This document shows positions 23,173 through 35,022 of a DNA stretch of 64,000 bases, in pieces. The notes under the pieces are model-generated. The model made no database searches. It saw only the letters and a program-made list of their open reading frames with translations, and was not told where the DNA came from. The stretch is taken from assembly GCA_021234155.1 (NCBI GenBank), contig JAJEKV010000016.1:2840471-2904470 (forward strand), read 5' to 3'. The DNA is from Isoetes taiwanensis. Lineage: Eukaryota > Streptophyta > Lycopodiopsida > Isoetales > Isoetaceae. How positions within the stretch are numbered: position 1 is the stretch's first letter; each line of letters begins with the position of its first letter. Both the position numbers and the translations under genes were made by a program.

Positions 23173-26100
23173 GTGTGTTTTAAACACGGCGTCGTGATTG
23201 AAGTATTGACATGTAGGGTGCTTGGCGCCAGATCAAATGACAAAATTGAGAGAATCATGAACATGTTTTGGTGCGGAAACATGAATGCACAGCAAACCCG
23301 CCATATTCTGGATGGCGGGCTAACTATCTTAATTCAAGCAAATGGAGGGACTAATTGTTTCCAAGAATTGCACGAACCAAATTCAACAATTTGCCCTCAC
23401 CAATTTTGCAATACCACGAAAATCGGGATAGATGAAACCCAATTCCTCTCCCCCTGTTCAATTCTGAGCCATTGATGCGGCAAAGGAAGAGAGATCGAGG
23501 CGGATTGTATGCAAAGAAGGTAGCAATGAAGAAGAATTCCCCTTCTAAAGATTAAGCCTTCAAAGAAGAATAAGAAATTGAGGGATCGAGTGGCTGCGAG
23601 AATAAGAGAAATTTCGGGGAGAAATTTATGAAGTATTCAACCAAATTAGTACAAATGTTGATGACAATGACAAAGGCATCATTGACGGTCTTCTTTGGAG
23701 GGCAAAGGGATTTACCAATTGCTTCTATAAAGAAATCTAAGCAGGTTACTATGGCCGAGCAAATGGTGAAGAATTTGAAGGAAACAATGCAAGAACATAA
23801 GTTTGAGAGGAATCATGACATGCTTCGTGCAAGGAAGTCCACCCCGATAATGGCAAAGAGCAGTACAAATGGTGTCAAGCCATTGAATCAAGCGAAGTGG
23901 CCGTTGCTCAAAGATCCCTGAAAAACAATTTCAAATGCTTTTCAAAGAAGGGTGCAAGCTAACAAAGGGAAGGACCTTGGTCAATGTTCGGAGGAGGAAG
24001 CGGATGGATAGCATGTTAGATCACAATAGAGAAGTCATTATCAAGTTCGACGAGAAAATACAAGAGTTTCTCCATACAAGAAAGACGTGAGGAAGTATGT
24101 ATCGAGAGAGGAATAAAGATGGAACATCCAATTCATCTTCTTGAAGTCGACCAAGTAAGTATTCATCCTATATTGTAGGGTTCATTATATGTAGCATTTA
24201 TTTGGCATTCACCGCGATTTCCCTGCCGGTTGCAATTCTACCTCGGGTTTAGAGAGGAAAATCCTCATATCGAATTGCATTGCTTGGACTTTTGAGAGGG
24301 GTTGAAACCGGAGTTTTGTAAGGAGGATGCGTGAGAGGCATACATCTTTGTTGCATTTAGCACTTGAAATTTGAATACATCATGCAAAGGATTGAAAAAC
24401 TGAGAAAATCGGGTGGAGTTCATGACAATTGCAAAGCGCCAATGAGATTTGTGGCCCCTGCCCGTAATGTGCGACAAAGGAGCATACAATCAAGTGTACC
24501 CAAGGATTTATGGAGACAAGTGGTCCGCAGCAAAGGTGATGATGAGGAGTGGTTTGATCATAAGCTTGCTGATGTTGGCGTGTAAAAATGTGGGTTGGAT
24601 AGAATTAGAAAATGTCCACAGGAAATGGATGGCACCGTTCAATTACTAGTTACTTGGAAGACATTTGAAAAGCAACCCTGGACCGGAAGACGAGAATTCG
24701 AGGGGATCCAAGAAAGGCTTTGAGGTTTCAAACTTTGTCTTGAGAAAAGGAGAGAAGTCCCAAAGAATTTCAAGAGGAAGTGAAGAAGGTAATATCGATT
24801 TTGTTCCACACAATTACATAGCACATTGGCGGTGCCAATCCGGTTTAAGCGGTGTGTGTCATCATTTCCGGAAGATACAATTGTATCATTATTGACTTTG
24901 CGAAAATTACAAAGATCAAGATCCGAATGAGCCCCCAAATAATGCACCGGCATACGTAATTAAGTTTCTATACTTGTTCACATAACATATAGGCATGACA
25001 AAAGTGCTGATATTCCTGTTCACAATGCGTGATGTAAGAAGACTGTCCAAAGAAGAGAAAAAGAAACGAGAAGGTTGGAGCAGTCGGGAATAGACTCAAC
25101 AATGGTAGGAAGATCATAAAAGAGACTCACTTTTACATTTAAAATGATAAAGTGCATGACTCATTATTTGTGGAACACCGCCTACAAAAAGCATGTTGCA
25201 TGGCTTAGGAGAAGGGAAATAGAGTATGAGAAGCATTGGGTTTGGGTGATGGTACGCTCATCACAATTCAAGTCGAAAAACCTTTTTTTTTTCTTAAAGT
25301 GCTTCACAATCAATGACAAAGGAAATAGTGTGGAACTACTTTTGCCCACTGCTCATGGTAAAGGTGAACATGATGGTGCAGTCTTTGTTATCAAAAGGTC
25401 GCTAAGTAAGGAACAACTCAAACCCAATGGTGTGCAAAGCGAGGCATGCTAAAGATATTGTAAAATTTACGTGTACATATTTCAAAGATCTACCGGTCGA
25501 TGAAACGGATGAGATCAAAAGATATTTTTGGGAAATTGAACCTGCTTTTGTGGCAAACATGGAAGAATATGAAATTGAAACACTCAAAGGCACAAAGAAG
25601 ATTCATCGTATCGGACACATCGGCGGGACTAGACCAAAAGCTTTGCTCATAGATGCCCAGTCATGTTTTACGCTTTCGTTTTGCATGGATCATAATTGGG
25701 ATTCTGCATCAATACATGGAATTTGGAAAGTGGGAGGTAACCCGACTTAAAACCAGGAGTTGAGAAGAAAAAAAAAGGAGACTCTTGAACAAGCCAATGA
25801 ATGGATCAATGAATTTGGTAGAGGTAGGTGACAATTTTGCGGTGAATCTTTGAGGTAGACAATTCGGAGGGTGTGGACTTCTACATCCTCAAGTGCCTGT
25901 AACCCAAATGCACACTTGAAGATTCATACAAAGATGGATGGGGGCAAAAATTTGGAGTGCATGAGGTTATCTTAAGTGGATTGTATTATCAATTCTTGGG
26001 TAATTTCAAGTATATGTTGCTCACTAAACAACCCGAAGCCTCCGTGGTGCACCCATGTGGTAAGATATCCTAAAATTGATATGGAAAAATAGAAGGCACG

Positions 26101-26240
26101 AGACGTACTGAAATTTCACAGAGACCCATGAAAAATTATGGCCACTCTCCCAATAACAATGTAATTGTTTGACACTTAACGAAATTGATGTTATTCTTTT
26201 CAAGTGATTTGTTGTTCCAGCACCTAAGCATGTAAGCACA
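23173..26240 (+). pseudogene. decayed multi-frame coding region, transposon-like
   Basis: Successive plus-strand open pieces (23,173-23,475; 23,628-23,921; 24,364-24,585; 25,144-25,452; 25,427-25,750) look like one broken gene. The clearest part is 25,300-25,740. The motif 'AHGKGEHDGAVFVIKR' is followed in the next frame by 'KARHAKDIVKFTCTYFKDL' and later by 'DAQSCFTLSFCMDHNWD'. The order HGKG..DG..IKR, a lysine-rich segment, then a Cys pair is reminiscent of uncharacterised proteins linked to plant and animal DNA transposons. I cannot name the family. No catalytic triad is identified. Frameshifts between pieces may be decay or sequence error. Confidence 0.4.
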
Positions 26241-26640
26241 TATTTTTATACATATTAACAATAGTGAGGATGCACAAGGGTGGTGTGCATGGACACGTAC
26301 TTCGAAATGAAGATTGAATTGTTGTTTATAAGAATGTAGATTTGTGACATTGGAATAAGGTTCAATTATTTATTTTGGTACCATCACTATCCCAATATTC
26401 TTGGCAAAATTATATTGTCAAGGCATTTCTCGATGTGACATGTGTCAATTCGACTGGCCATACGAAATATTTAAGCCTGGTTACGAATTAATTGTTCTGG
26501 CGCGTGTGAGGTTTATCGTACACTGACGCGCCTAAGCACATGATTTAAGCAGTAGGCGCCCACAAGCTCACGCTCGCCTACAAGCTCACGCCGCCCGCCA
26601 ATTCCTCCTCCGCCTCAAGCTTTTCATCCTCGTCAGATTC

Positions 26641-27052
26641 GGCATGAAGCGAGGAAGATCGAGGGAGCCGGAGGTCACCTCCCAGAGGCGCTTACTAAGC
26701 GTCAAGAGGTGTTCCCTCCACTCTTCCCGCCTCTGCGGAATCTTCTTGCTTCCTCTGGCCTCCTCCCTCTCCCCGCCCCTCTCTGCCTCCTCTCCTCCCA
26801 CTCTATCGCCTCCCAGGTTTGAGGAGGAGTCGATTAGATTCCTCATCTTCTGATTCCTATGAGGAATCAGAAAATGAGGAATCGAAAATGAATTGCGAGG
26901 AATATATCACCGCTGTGATGCAGGGATGGATTGGCGAATCGTAAGAAGAGGACGAGTCCGGGGAAGAAGAGGAAGAGGAAGAGGAAGAGGAAGACGAGGA
27001 AGCCGACTTGGAGGAGTTCAAGGCGGTCCTTAAAGGTACATGCATTTTCATT
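26641..27052 (+). pseudogene. possible acidic-protein 5' exon, broken
   Basis: An ATG at 26,644 opens a basic N-terminus (MKRGRSREPEVTSQ). In the frame entered near 26,835 there is an acidic stretch (SYEESENEESKMNCEEY), a TAA at about 26,940, then a run of roughly ten Glu codons and 'ADLEEFKAVLKG', followed by GTACATG, a possible donor. It looks like the N-terminal exon of a nuclear or element-encoded protein disturbed by one or two lesions. The function is unknown, and the acidic run is a (GAA/GAG)n repeat that can arise by slippage. Confidence 0.25.
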
Positions 27053-27424
27053 TGATTTCTGTTTTCAATTTTTCGTTTGATTCAATTTTTCGTTTGTCTA
27101 ATTTTTCGTTTGTTTCATTTGTTGCGGATGGAGAATGAAGATGCATGATGAAGATGAAGAAGACACCCTTGAAGAAGACACCCCTTGATGAAGAAGACAA
27201 CCCCTTTGAAGAAGACCCCCCTTTGAAGAAGACACTGGCCTCGGGCTAGAAATTTTGTAAAAATTTTGTATATTTCTCTTTGTGTACACCGCCTAAGGGC
27301 CTTTTTTTATAAAAAATCTTGTTTTACCATCAAACTTTTTGTAACTTTGTTTTTGTCTTTGTTTCATTGAGATCTCTTCTTCTTCTATGAAATGTTATTT
27401 TTGTCTATCTATCAAATTTATGAA

Positions 27425-27545
27425 ACACTAAGTTTCATTAGTTTCAAAACACTAAGCATTTCAAACACTAAGCATTTCAAACACATTAAGCATTTTCAAA
27501 CACTAAGCATTAAGCGGTTTCAAAACATTGAACACATTTAACATT
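27425..27545. repeat. short tandem repeats 'tttcaaacactaagca'
   Basis: About five irregular copies of a 16-18-bp unit containing 'caaacactaagcatt', with variants ending 'attaagcattt'. Non-coding. Confidence 0.6.
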
Positions 27546-29020
27546 TATGCAATAAAAGACTACCTTTAAAATGGTTATATGGCTTAACAATAAGCACCAC
27601 CTTTAACTCAGATGACAAGAAGCACATGATGACATTAAACAACTACATAAAAGTATCACATCATTTGCATGACAATAAGCGATTATCGCCATTAAGACTC
27701 ATACCGGACTAGCACTTGCGCGGGTAATTCTTTTTAAGCACTTGATAAGTTTTAAGCATCCCTTTCTACCAGCATTGAAGTATATATAAACAATATAGCA
27801 AAAACTTATAGACAAAGTCTGCATTGAACTACATAAACAATATAGCAAAAACATTCTTAAATTAAGATAAAGATGGTACATGAAAAGTGTAGGATTCCTT
27901 GGCCTAAATATATGACAAACAGGGCCAATAATCATGGAGAATGACAAAGCGTCATCACCATAAACCTTCTCCAATTCCTCCTTCACAAACTGCTTGGCTG
28001 AATCGTTTTCCGAAGTCTTTCCAAGCATAGCTTCATAATCTTTCTATCCTCTTAGGCCAAGGCTTGCATCTATGTGTATTCTTCACCAAGAATTTCATTT
28101 CTTCCTCGGTCTTGGCCTGCGAAGATTTCTTCTATCTTTGGGGAGTAATCTTTTTAGCACTTCATCATAGACATCCATCTTGAATCACGGTACCCGCAAA
28201 TTTCAAGGGATTTGCTAAGGTAAGACTTGTATAATGAATCATCAAGAAGCAAAGTCTTACCCGAATCTTGGGTATGACTCATATATTTTCCCCAGTGGCT
28301 TTATCATGACTGACAGCCAAATCATTAGGGTGGTGGCCGGGTCTGCACACATTTTTCCCCGTCCCCCATACAAATTGAAATCTGTCCCTCAAATCACGGA
28401 CATAGTACTTGCGGCACATCTTCCACATTGGAGTTGCATTGATGACCATATACCAACACAACACTTCAGAACAAAGTCTTCAAGAAGAACACCGCTTCGG
28501 TCCGAATATCACTTTCTTTACGCTGGTGTATGTCATTGTCAATCCCGCTTCCAAGCGTATGTGTTCATTTGCACCAAATGTTTTTACCAACACACCATTT
28601 AAATCCAAGACAATGAGTTTATCTTTGGGCTGGCAAATCAATATTTAGTACGTTGGAACATCCCCCGAATACCTACACAACAGAATTACTACATGAATAA
28701 ATAGATGAAGATGAAAATGAAAAATGGGTTGAATGTGGAAACCTTTTCTCAGACAACAGCAGGATTCTCCACTCTAACAGAATCAACCGGTAATCCTACG
28801 TTGAATGCAACAAAAGAAAATCAATAATATTCAATGTTTTAAGCAACACTAAGTTGTGGCCTTCTTGGCCAACAATGCCCATACCCCTTTTCGTGGTTAT
28901 TAATGGCAGCAATCACTTTGAAGATCAGGCTCACCAAAACTTGAGGGCCTGATTACGCATTTCCTTCGTAACACACTTGATATGTGTGGTGTCATGATTG
29001 AGACTGCCTCGCATCTTTTG
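27546..29020. other. no recognised gene
   Basis: Short open frames on both strands (27,699-28,028 minus; 28,234-28,602 plus) show no recognisable domain. A decayed continuation of the minus-strand coding-like region to the right is possible. Confidence 0.3.
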
Positions 29021-29025
29021 CATAG

Positions 29026-29690
29026 CTACTTTTGTTCTCTTTCTTGTAGCCCGAACAACTTCTTTTGCCATCCTCCAGCTTTACCCCTTTTGTTCTTTCC
29101 CCCGCTTTCCTTTCTCGCAAAATATACACCCAAGTTGCCCTCATCCGATGGAATTACTCCCTCAACTTCCTTAGGTGCTTCAGTGTGTACAATCGGGTCT
29201 GTTGTTTTTTCCACAACTGGTGCTGTGTTTACAACTGGTGCTGTGTTTACAATCGTGCCGCGGTGTTTACATGCTTTCTTTCTATAGCTTCTTGGATGCT
29301 TCTGACTGGTGGTGGTGGTTCTGCTGTTGCATTCAAATCAGTCACAATTGACTGTACTCCTATAGGACTTTGCAGGTGTTGTGCATCTTCAAATGGCACC
29401 ATTGTCCTTCTTTGAACCCTCAAGGGTGAGACCTCAATTGCAGGACGGATTAACACATCCTTTTTTGGTGTACTATTTGAAGCACCTGCAACATGGCCAA
29501 AACCTAGCTCGTCAAATACACCCTCTGGCACCTTTCCAGGGCAACCATGAATACATTGTCCTCCTCTCAACAATGAACAACAAGCTATATGATACTCATG
29601 TTGGCAATTCAAAGTAACTAAACTTAACCTTTAAGCTTTAGTGAATTCCGCACCACATGCCGAACATGTATAAAATGGATCTTCCGATAG
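29026..29690 (-). pseudogene. zinc-finger-like fragment with Lys/Gly-rich tail
   Basis: On the minus strand, 'PFYTCSACGAEFTKA' (about 29,680-29,636) is followed, after a short break that could be a tiny intron or a lesion, by 'LNCQHEYHIACCSLL', 'CIHGCPGKVPEG' and a proline-rich stretch. The C..C, H..YH..C and C...C spacing suggests a cross-braced zinc finger (RING/PHD/ZZ-like), but the class cannot be fixed. Further downstream on the same strand comes 'RKESGGKNKRGKAGGWQKK' (29,026-29,214). It could be a transposon accessory protein or a decayed host gene. Confidence 0.35.
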
Positions 29691-30260
29691 CAACTTATCT
29701 CGTATAATAGTAGAGATGCTAAATGTTGCGGTGAGTATCCATTTTCAGCTTCCACAAATTGTTTATGTAGAAATGCGTAAGTCTCTGCTCTTCTTCGAGA
29801 ACTTTTAACTCCTCCTCAAGTTTGAGTTTACGTTTGACCTCCTTCGAATGTATGTAGGTTCATTGCTTTTTGTACCTTGTTCCCGTACCAAGTTTCCATC
29901 CGGGACATACCGCTCCAAATCTTTAATTTCGCCTCCAACTCACATGTTGGATTAAGCTTGAACTCCTCCGCTTTGTAGCCAAATCATTTGTGGCCTGCCT
30001 TAAAACAAGCTTACCTCTTCCAACATCATTTTCTCAATTCAGGCCTTCTCATTGCCTTTCAGCTCACTTCCCATCGCTTCCATTCTTTGTGATAAGTAAA
30101 ACTGATTTTCCAATCTCCCATCTTTGCATTCTCTAAGGTTTTATGTTTTCATCACATGCAATCGATCTCATTTGATCCAGCTCCCACCTTTGGCTTTGCC
30201 TTCATTTCCCCGCTTTTCCTAACATGTGCTACAACATCCTCCCATTCTGTTTTTACTTGT

Positions 30261-30719
30261 CTATTGTTGTGGTATCTTTGACATTGCACGACAAATGCAG
30301 CCCGACCTTTTACTTTGTGTTTCCTCCGGGTGCAAGTATTGATCTAGTGCAATTTTCAAACGCAAAAGCAAGGGGCGTTGCTTTCTTACTTCTTTGTTGT
30401 GACAATTCTTGTAGATTTTTCGGCAGAGTGTTTCCAACTTCTCTTGAAGATGCTCCTTTGCACAGTGCCATTTTATCTTTCCCTTGTTCAACTTCTTTGT
30501 CCAAACAGATTCCCAATCTCGATCCGTGACATTATTTTCCAACCAAGCTTCTTCCTCATGGGGCTTCACCCCAATTACCTGCACCTCTCGATCTTTGTGA
30601 AAATCATCCGCGCTCCATGCCTCCATCATCAACAGTGAAACACTGATCTGAGTTTTCGCGCCCAGGGGAAAAGGAGGGAGAAGGGCGTGACGGGCTTCGA
30701 CGTCCGCGAGTTTCAGCAC
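30261..30719 (-). CDS. hypothetical protein fragment, minus strand
   Basis: 152 codons, mostly charged and helical, for example 'DWESVWTKKLNKGKIKWH' and 'EKLETLCRKIYKNC'. No domain is recognised. It lies upstream, on the same strand, of the zinc-finger-like fragment, and the stretch between holds further charged coil-like peptides with stops. The two may be exons of one decayed gene. A more conservative start would be the Met at about 30,628 (MEAWSADDFHKD). Confidence 0.3.
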   Translation of the reverse strand: MLKLADVEARHALLPPFPLGAKTQISVSLLMMEAWSADDFHKDREVQVIGVKPHEEEAWLENNVTDRDWESVWTKKLNKGKIKWHCAKEHLQEKLETLCRKIYKNCHNKEVRKQRPLLLRLKIALDQYLHPEETQSKRSGCICRAMSKIPQQ

Positions 30720-30774
30720 TTAAAGTGCTTAAACGCTTCGCCAAAAGTTGTACCCCACTAGCGATTTTACACCC

Positions 30775-33636
30775 AATAATAATAATAATAATAGTATTTA
30801 TCATGCCCCTTTTTGGACCTTGAGGTCATGGAGCAGCAGTTACATTTACATGTTTGATCGTATTTGAATCAAAACCAATCTATGTGACTCGACCTTTTTG
30901 AGATAGCAACCTAGTTGCTTTGGATCTACCTCTAAGAGACTATGAAAATTACGAAAACAGATACCAAAAGACTCTCTAATTCCTGCATAAGATGCGCATG
31001 TTAGAAACACATGCTCTTCATCCTCGATAACGCTTAAAGTTGCATCGTGCAAATCCGTTCTTCTCTTGGAATACCACCCATCTTCACGTCTCTCTATTTG
31101 GAGTTTATGCGAGCCAGTCCGATATCTTGCAATGGTTTGCCTCATGTGTCGTGACTCGTAGAATATTCTTGCCTTAGCAAAGTGATTATTGTAATAATCA
31201 CTAGTTTCCTTTGTTTTCTGTATTTTCGATAGCCTTCTGTTGTTGTCGCCTGCCCTATGTTTCCTCTGCTCCGTGTACTTGAGGCCAGATTAAATTAAGG
31301 CAAGTCATTGCTAAATTCGACACTGGTATGGCAGAAATTAGTGCAAAATAGTGCCAAAAAGGATAGATCAAAGCAGAAATTACAAAAAAGGGGGGCTTTG
31401 AAATGGTAGAACCTTTCAAAGCATAGATCAAAGCTTTCTTGGAAATCATGTTGTTGCAACACAGTAGGCTAAAATCGAAACTGTTGGCTAAATACTTTTT
31501 ATATTCACTTTGACCAACTTCGACCATTGGAGTTCGAAAAAATGTCATGTCAGCATGAAGACTCATAAATTGAAGAGAGCCTTTTGTAACCTTACTGAAG
31601 GTAAACAATCCACTTTATGCTCTCCTCAACAAATTAAGGAGCCTTTGGCACATAAGCATTTTGCTTCTCTGGACATAAACCTTTAGAGATCCAAAAACTA
31701 AAGCGCGTATCAGTCACTTCTTAGACAAATTTACCATTTTTCATGCAAAAAGCTATGGCGATGGAGTTCTTCAAACTTCTTAATTTTCTTTTGCAATGTT
31801 CTCTCACACCATTGATCCAAGAAATAGTTTAGAAAATTCCATAGAATGTTCTCATATCCAAGGGCCATATCAAAGCAATAAAAACAATTGCGATAATTAC
31901 CCACAAATATGCTTTTCTGTCTCCAGCTACACTTGAAAATATTTTATCTAGGCTGTATATTTGAGAATTCTAGTCTATGTGTTTATCAGTATACATAAAA
32001 GAGATTTATAGGCAGTAGCTAATGGTCCAGATTGTAACTATCTCTCAACAGGCATTTCTTCTCCAGCTGCATTTGAGAATACTTTATCTAACCTATATAT
32101 TTAAAAATTCTAATCTATGTGTTTATCAATTTATACAAATGATATTTATAAGCAGTAGCTAATGGTTTAGATTGTAAACATCTCTCAGTGTGTCTTACTA
32201 ATCTTTTGGCACTTAGGATTTTGTTACACTTCAAATTTTGAATAAACAAATTTAATAGCACTTTTGGAGTTTGTGTTCTATACATGTTTAAATATCTGAT
32301 TTGCACTATAAATTTTGATAGAAAAACTAGGATTAGTGACTTCTAACTCTTGTTGCAGCATGCATGAATACTCATGATTTGCATCTAGTATTTACGCCTA
32401 TTATTAGTTAGATCTACTCCTTGTGAATCCTTGTGACTCAAACTCAAATGTCATGTCCCAAAGGTTGGACTTGATCATTCTTTCAATTATTTTGTCGACT
32501 CAATATGAATCCTTAAGCTCAAGCTCAATTATCATGTTCCAAAGTTTGGACCTGATATCTTCGAGATTGGATTTGATCATTCCTTCAATTATCATGCCCC
32601 ACAAAACATTCTTTTTATTTTCCTCCAATTGACAGTTTTCGGGGATTCACCTTTGATCGATATATAACCCATGAGAGTTCAGTAGAAGGGGTTTTTCTGT
32701 TTTACCATTTGTACACATATACTTAGGGTTTAGGGCTGTTTTTAAGCACTAGTCTTGGGCTAATATTATACAAGGAGGGAACAAACTACCTTTTGGAGAT
32801 GCATATACAAGGGGTGTTTTTTGCCCCCTTATGTTTAAGTGCATTCGTCGAATGGCAATTCTGGTATTGGCTCCATAAAACATAAAAAATCACATGTATG
32901 TCATAATCCTATATGATGGCTGTAGCTTTTCCTAGGACTTTCCTAGTTCTAGAACATGTTTGTCTCGAGAGAGAGACTGTCCAGAGTCGCATTATGTATA
33001 GACCCATCCCATGGCCCGTTGTAAGGTCCCTGTGGACCTTAAAATAATATCTATCTATGTTCTATAAACATCTACAATAAGATAAATATTTAGGTGAGTT
33101 GGGTTTATAATTGCGATAATTATCACCTAGAGGGTCAACCAACTTTGTTCAATATTTGTTGTGTACTGATTGTAAACTGCATCATTGCTTACTTGTGATG
33201 ATGAATGCACACAACACAAACGATCCAAGCTTGTAACCAAACCCACAAGCATTACAACAAACACATCTAAGCTTTTAATAGAATCCACAACCATTGCATC
33301 AAGTGCGATTCATGTGGCACTGCACTACTCTCTTGTATTGTTAAAAAGTGATGAAAGCTCCCTTTATGGCTATCAATTTTATTGTATTGTGGTTAGACTA
33401 TCTAGCATGCCTTGACACTTTCAAATAGAATGGAAATTTTAATTTCTGAAATGGTATTTCATATTTTCATTACTTTTTAGTTTAGGTATATGTTATCAAA
33501 TGTTTGAATACTAAATTACAAGTTCATTATTGATTTGCTTGAAGGTTCATCTATCCCATCAAAGCTCAAAATGAAACAAATTGTTGTTCTATATCTTCTC
33601 GTGGTCAAAAAGGTATATATAACTTATTAATACAAT
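30775..33636. other. intergenic, no gene recognised
   Basis: AT-rich. Contains an (AAT)n microsatellite at about 30,776-30,793 and a diverged direct repeat ('atttgagaatactttatcta') around 31,930-32,010 and 32,068-32,170. A 'caattattttgtcgactcaatatgaatcctt...aagctcaa' type duplication lies near 32,430-32,600. No supported exons. Confidence 0.4.
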
Positions 33637-34168
33637 TACAGAAATCAAGATTTCCCAAGAACCGGCTGAAAGTTAAAGATGGATTAAAGTCGGAGAATTT
33701 CAGTCAGCATGAAAGTTTGAAAGAAATTTTCAGCAGACCTGTCGGCGCCACTCATGGCTCTGCTGTTCGTGGCTCGCCAGGTCAGCTGGAAATTTCTTTC
33801 CGAAATTACAAGCTGATTGAAATTACTCCTTCCTAAAGCATGCATGTGATAAAATGAATGAATGAATACATTTTATTGTCTATAGAGACCGATTGTCTAT
33901 AGGACCCAATCAAAGAGAACAACAAGCGTTTTGCTGTCAGGATTATGAGGAGGATAACCCTCCCCTCGAGGGGATTATGGCAAATAACCCTCGAGGCTGG
34001 GTCGAGAGGGTTAGTTGCCATGATCCCCCAGAGGGGAGGGTTGGCCTCTCTTAACCACATGCCCGAGCAGGTTGCAATGCATTTGAGAATGAGGCATTTG
34101 CCCTTAACAAAGCCATTCAGCAAATTAGCCTCTGCACAAATCCAAATCTCCTTTTGTGGTTTTGCAGA
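33637..34168 (+). repeat. dispersed repeat R1, copy B
   Basis: Second copy of the repeat at 1,436-1,950, same orientation, with a few small indels (a 12-bp block 'gagaatgaggca' is extra here). Its right end 'ggttttgcag' abuts the CASPL-like coding sequence on the other strand, at the point where that protein's second membrane segment ends. Confidence 0.75.
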
Positions 34169-34415
34169 GGGAGTAAACTATGGCAATTGCATTCAAAGCT
34201 GATAATCCACCATATTTGTATTCCACTTTCACGCCACCACCGGAAATAAGCACCTTAGTACCATACTTGGAGATAACAGAAATTATGAATGCTAAAGCCA
34301 TCAAACTGAACACAAAGCACAAAATTCTCAACATCAGATTCAGCACACTTGTGCTATTCTTTGCAGAGGCTCCATATGTAGGAGGAGTTTGCTCAATTCC
34401 AATGGTTTTTTCCAT
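34125..34415 (-). pseudogene. CASP-like (CASPL) membrane protein, first exon or 5' fragment
   Basis: Starts at the ATG at 34,415 (minus). After about 25 polar residues comes a membrane segment 'LRILCFVFSLMALAFIISV', then a short loop and 'YKYGGLSALNAIAIVYSL'. An LR-led first helix and a 'F/Y.Y....NAIA..YS' second helix are the signature of the plant CASP/CASPL family, four-span plasma-membrane scaffold proteins. Helices 3 and 4 are missing. The frame runs about 14 codons into dispersed repeat R1 and stops. No GT donor fits the junction, so this is more likely a gene truncated by the repeat than a true first exon, though a distant downstream exon beyond the repeat cannot be excluded. Confidence 0.6.
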
Positions 34416-34429
34416 TGCTTTGAACTAAG

Positions 34430-35000
34430 AATCAATGCCTATGCCTTTGAACTACTAAGTTACTACATTTATTCATTCCTCATCTTGACGTTTTCTTTGT
34501 TCATTCCCCGATTAATATCCTATCATTAATATAGTTGAATTGGTTGTTGTCTTCTGTGTCTTATTGTCAAATATAGTTGTCCAAGTCCTGTGTATAGTCT
34601 AAGTAACCATCATTCAATTAAATTGGGATTATGTCTTGATTTTGGGACAAATTTCATATTGCAAGTTTTTTAGTAACTTGATAAAAGTCACAAGATGTTA
34701 ACGTATAATCACACACCTTAATATAAATTCACACCTTAACTTCAAATTACAAAATCATATATCATGGAACTCAAGTAGTACACAACTTTTATTAACTGTA
34801 AAAAAGATACATAGTAACAAATTTTCATTTTTCCACTAGCATCCCCAAGGATATGAGAACCTTATTCCTTACATCCCCGAGGTATTGTAACTCTCATTTT
34901 GCTTTTACCGTGAATAGTTTTGGAGTCCACGAGTACAATACGGTTTCAATGTCTAGCCAAAGATCGGGATCACTAGGATTTCTCCTCCACCTCTTTGTCC
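34430..35000. other. upstream flank, no gene
   Basis: AT-rich flank upstream of the CASPL-like fragment (which reads leftward). It contains 'gtccaagtcctgtgtatagtctaagt' type sequence, in two parts, that recurs near 47,520-47,560. Possible promoter, but no specific element can be supported. Confidence 0.3.
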
Positions 35001-35022
35001 AACAATCAATATCTTTCTTTAT

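Noticed and set aside
26940-27010. (GAA/GAG)n run as evidence for a genuine acidic nuclear protein
   Set aside because: Slippage in a purine repeat gives the same peptide and the preceding TAA breaks the frame, so it is kept only as a low-confidence exon.
27425-27545. CRISPR-like array
   Set aside because: Units of 16-18 bp are contiguous and irregular with no unique spacers, and the context is a plant nuclear genome.
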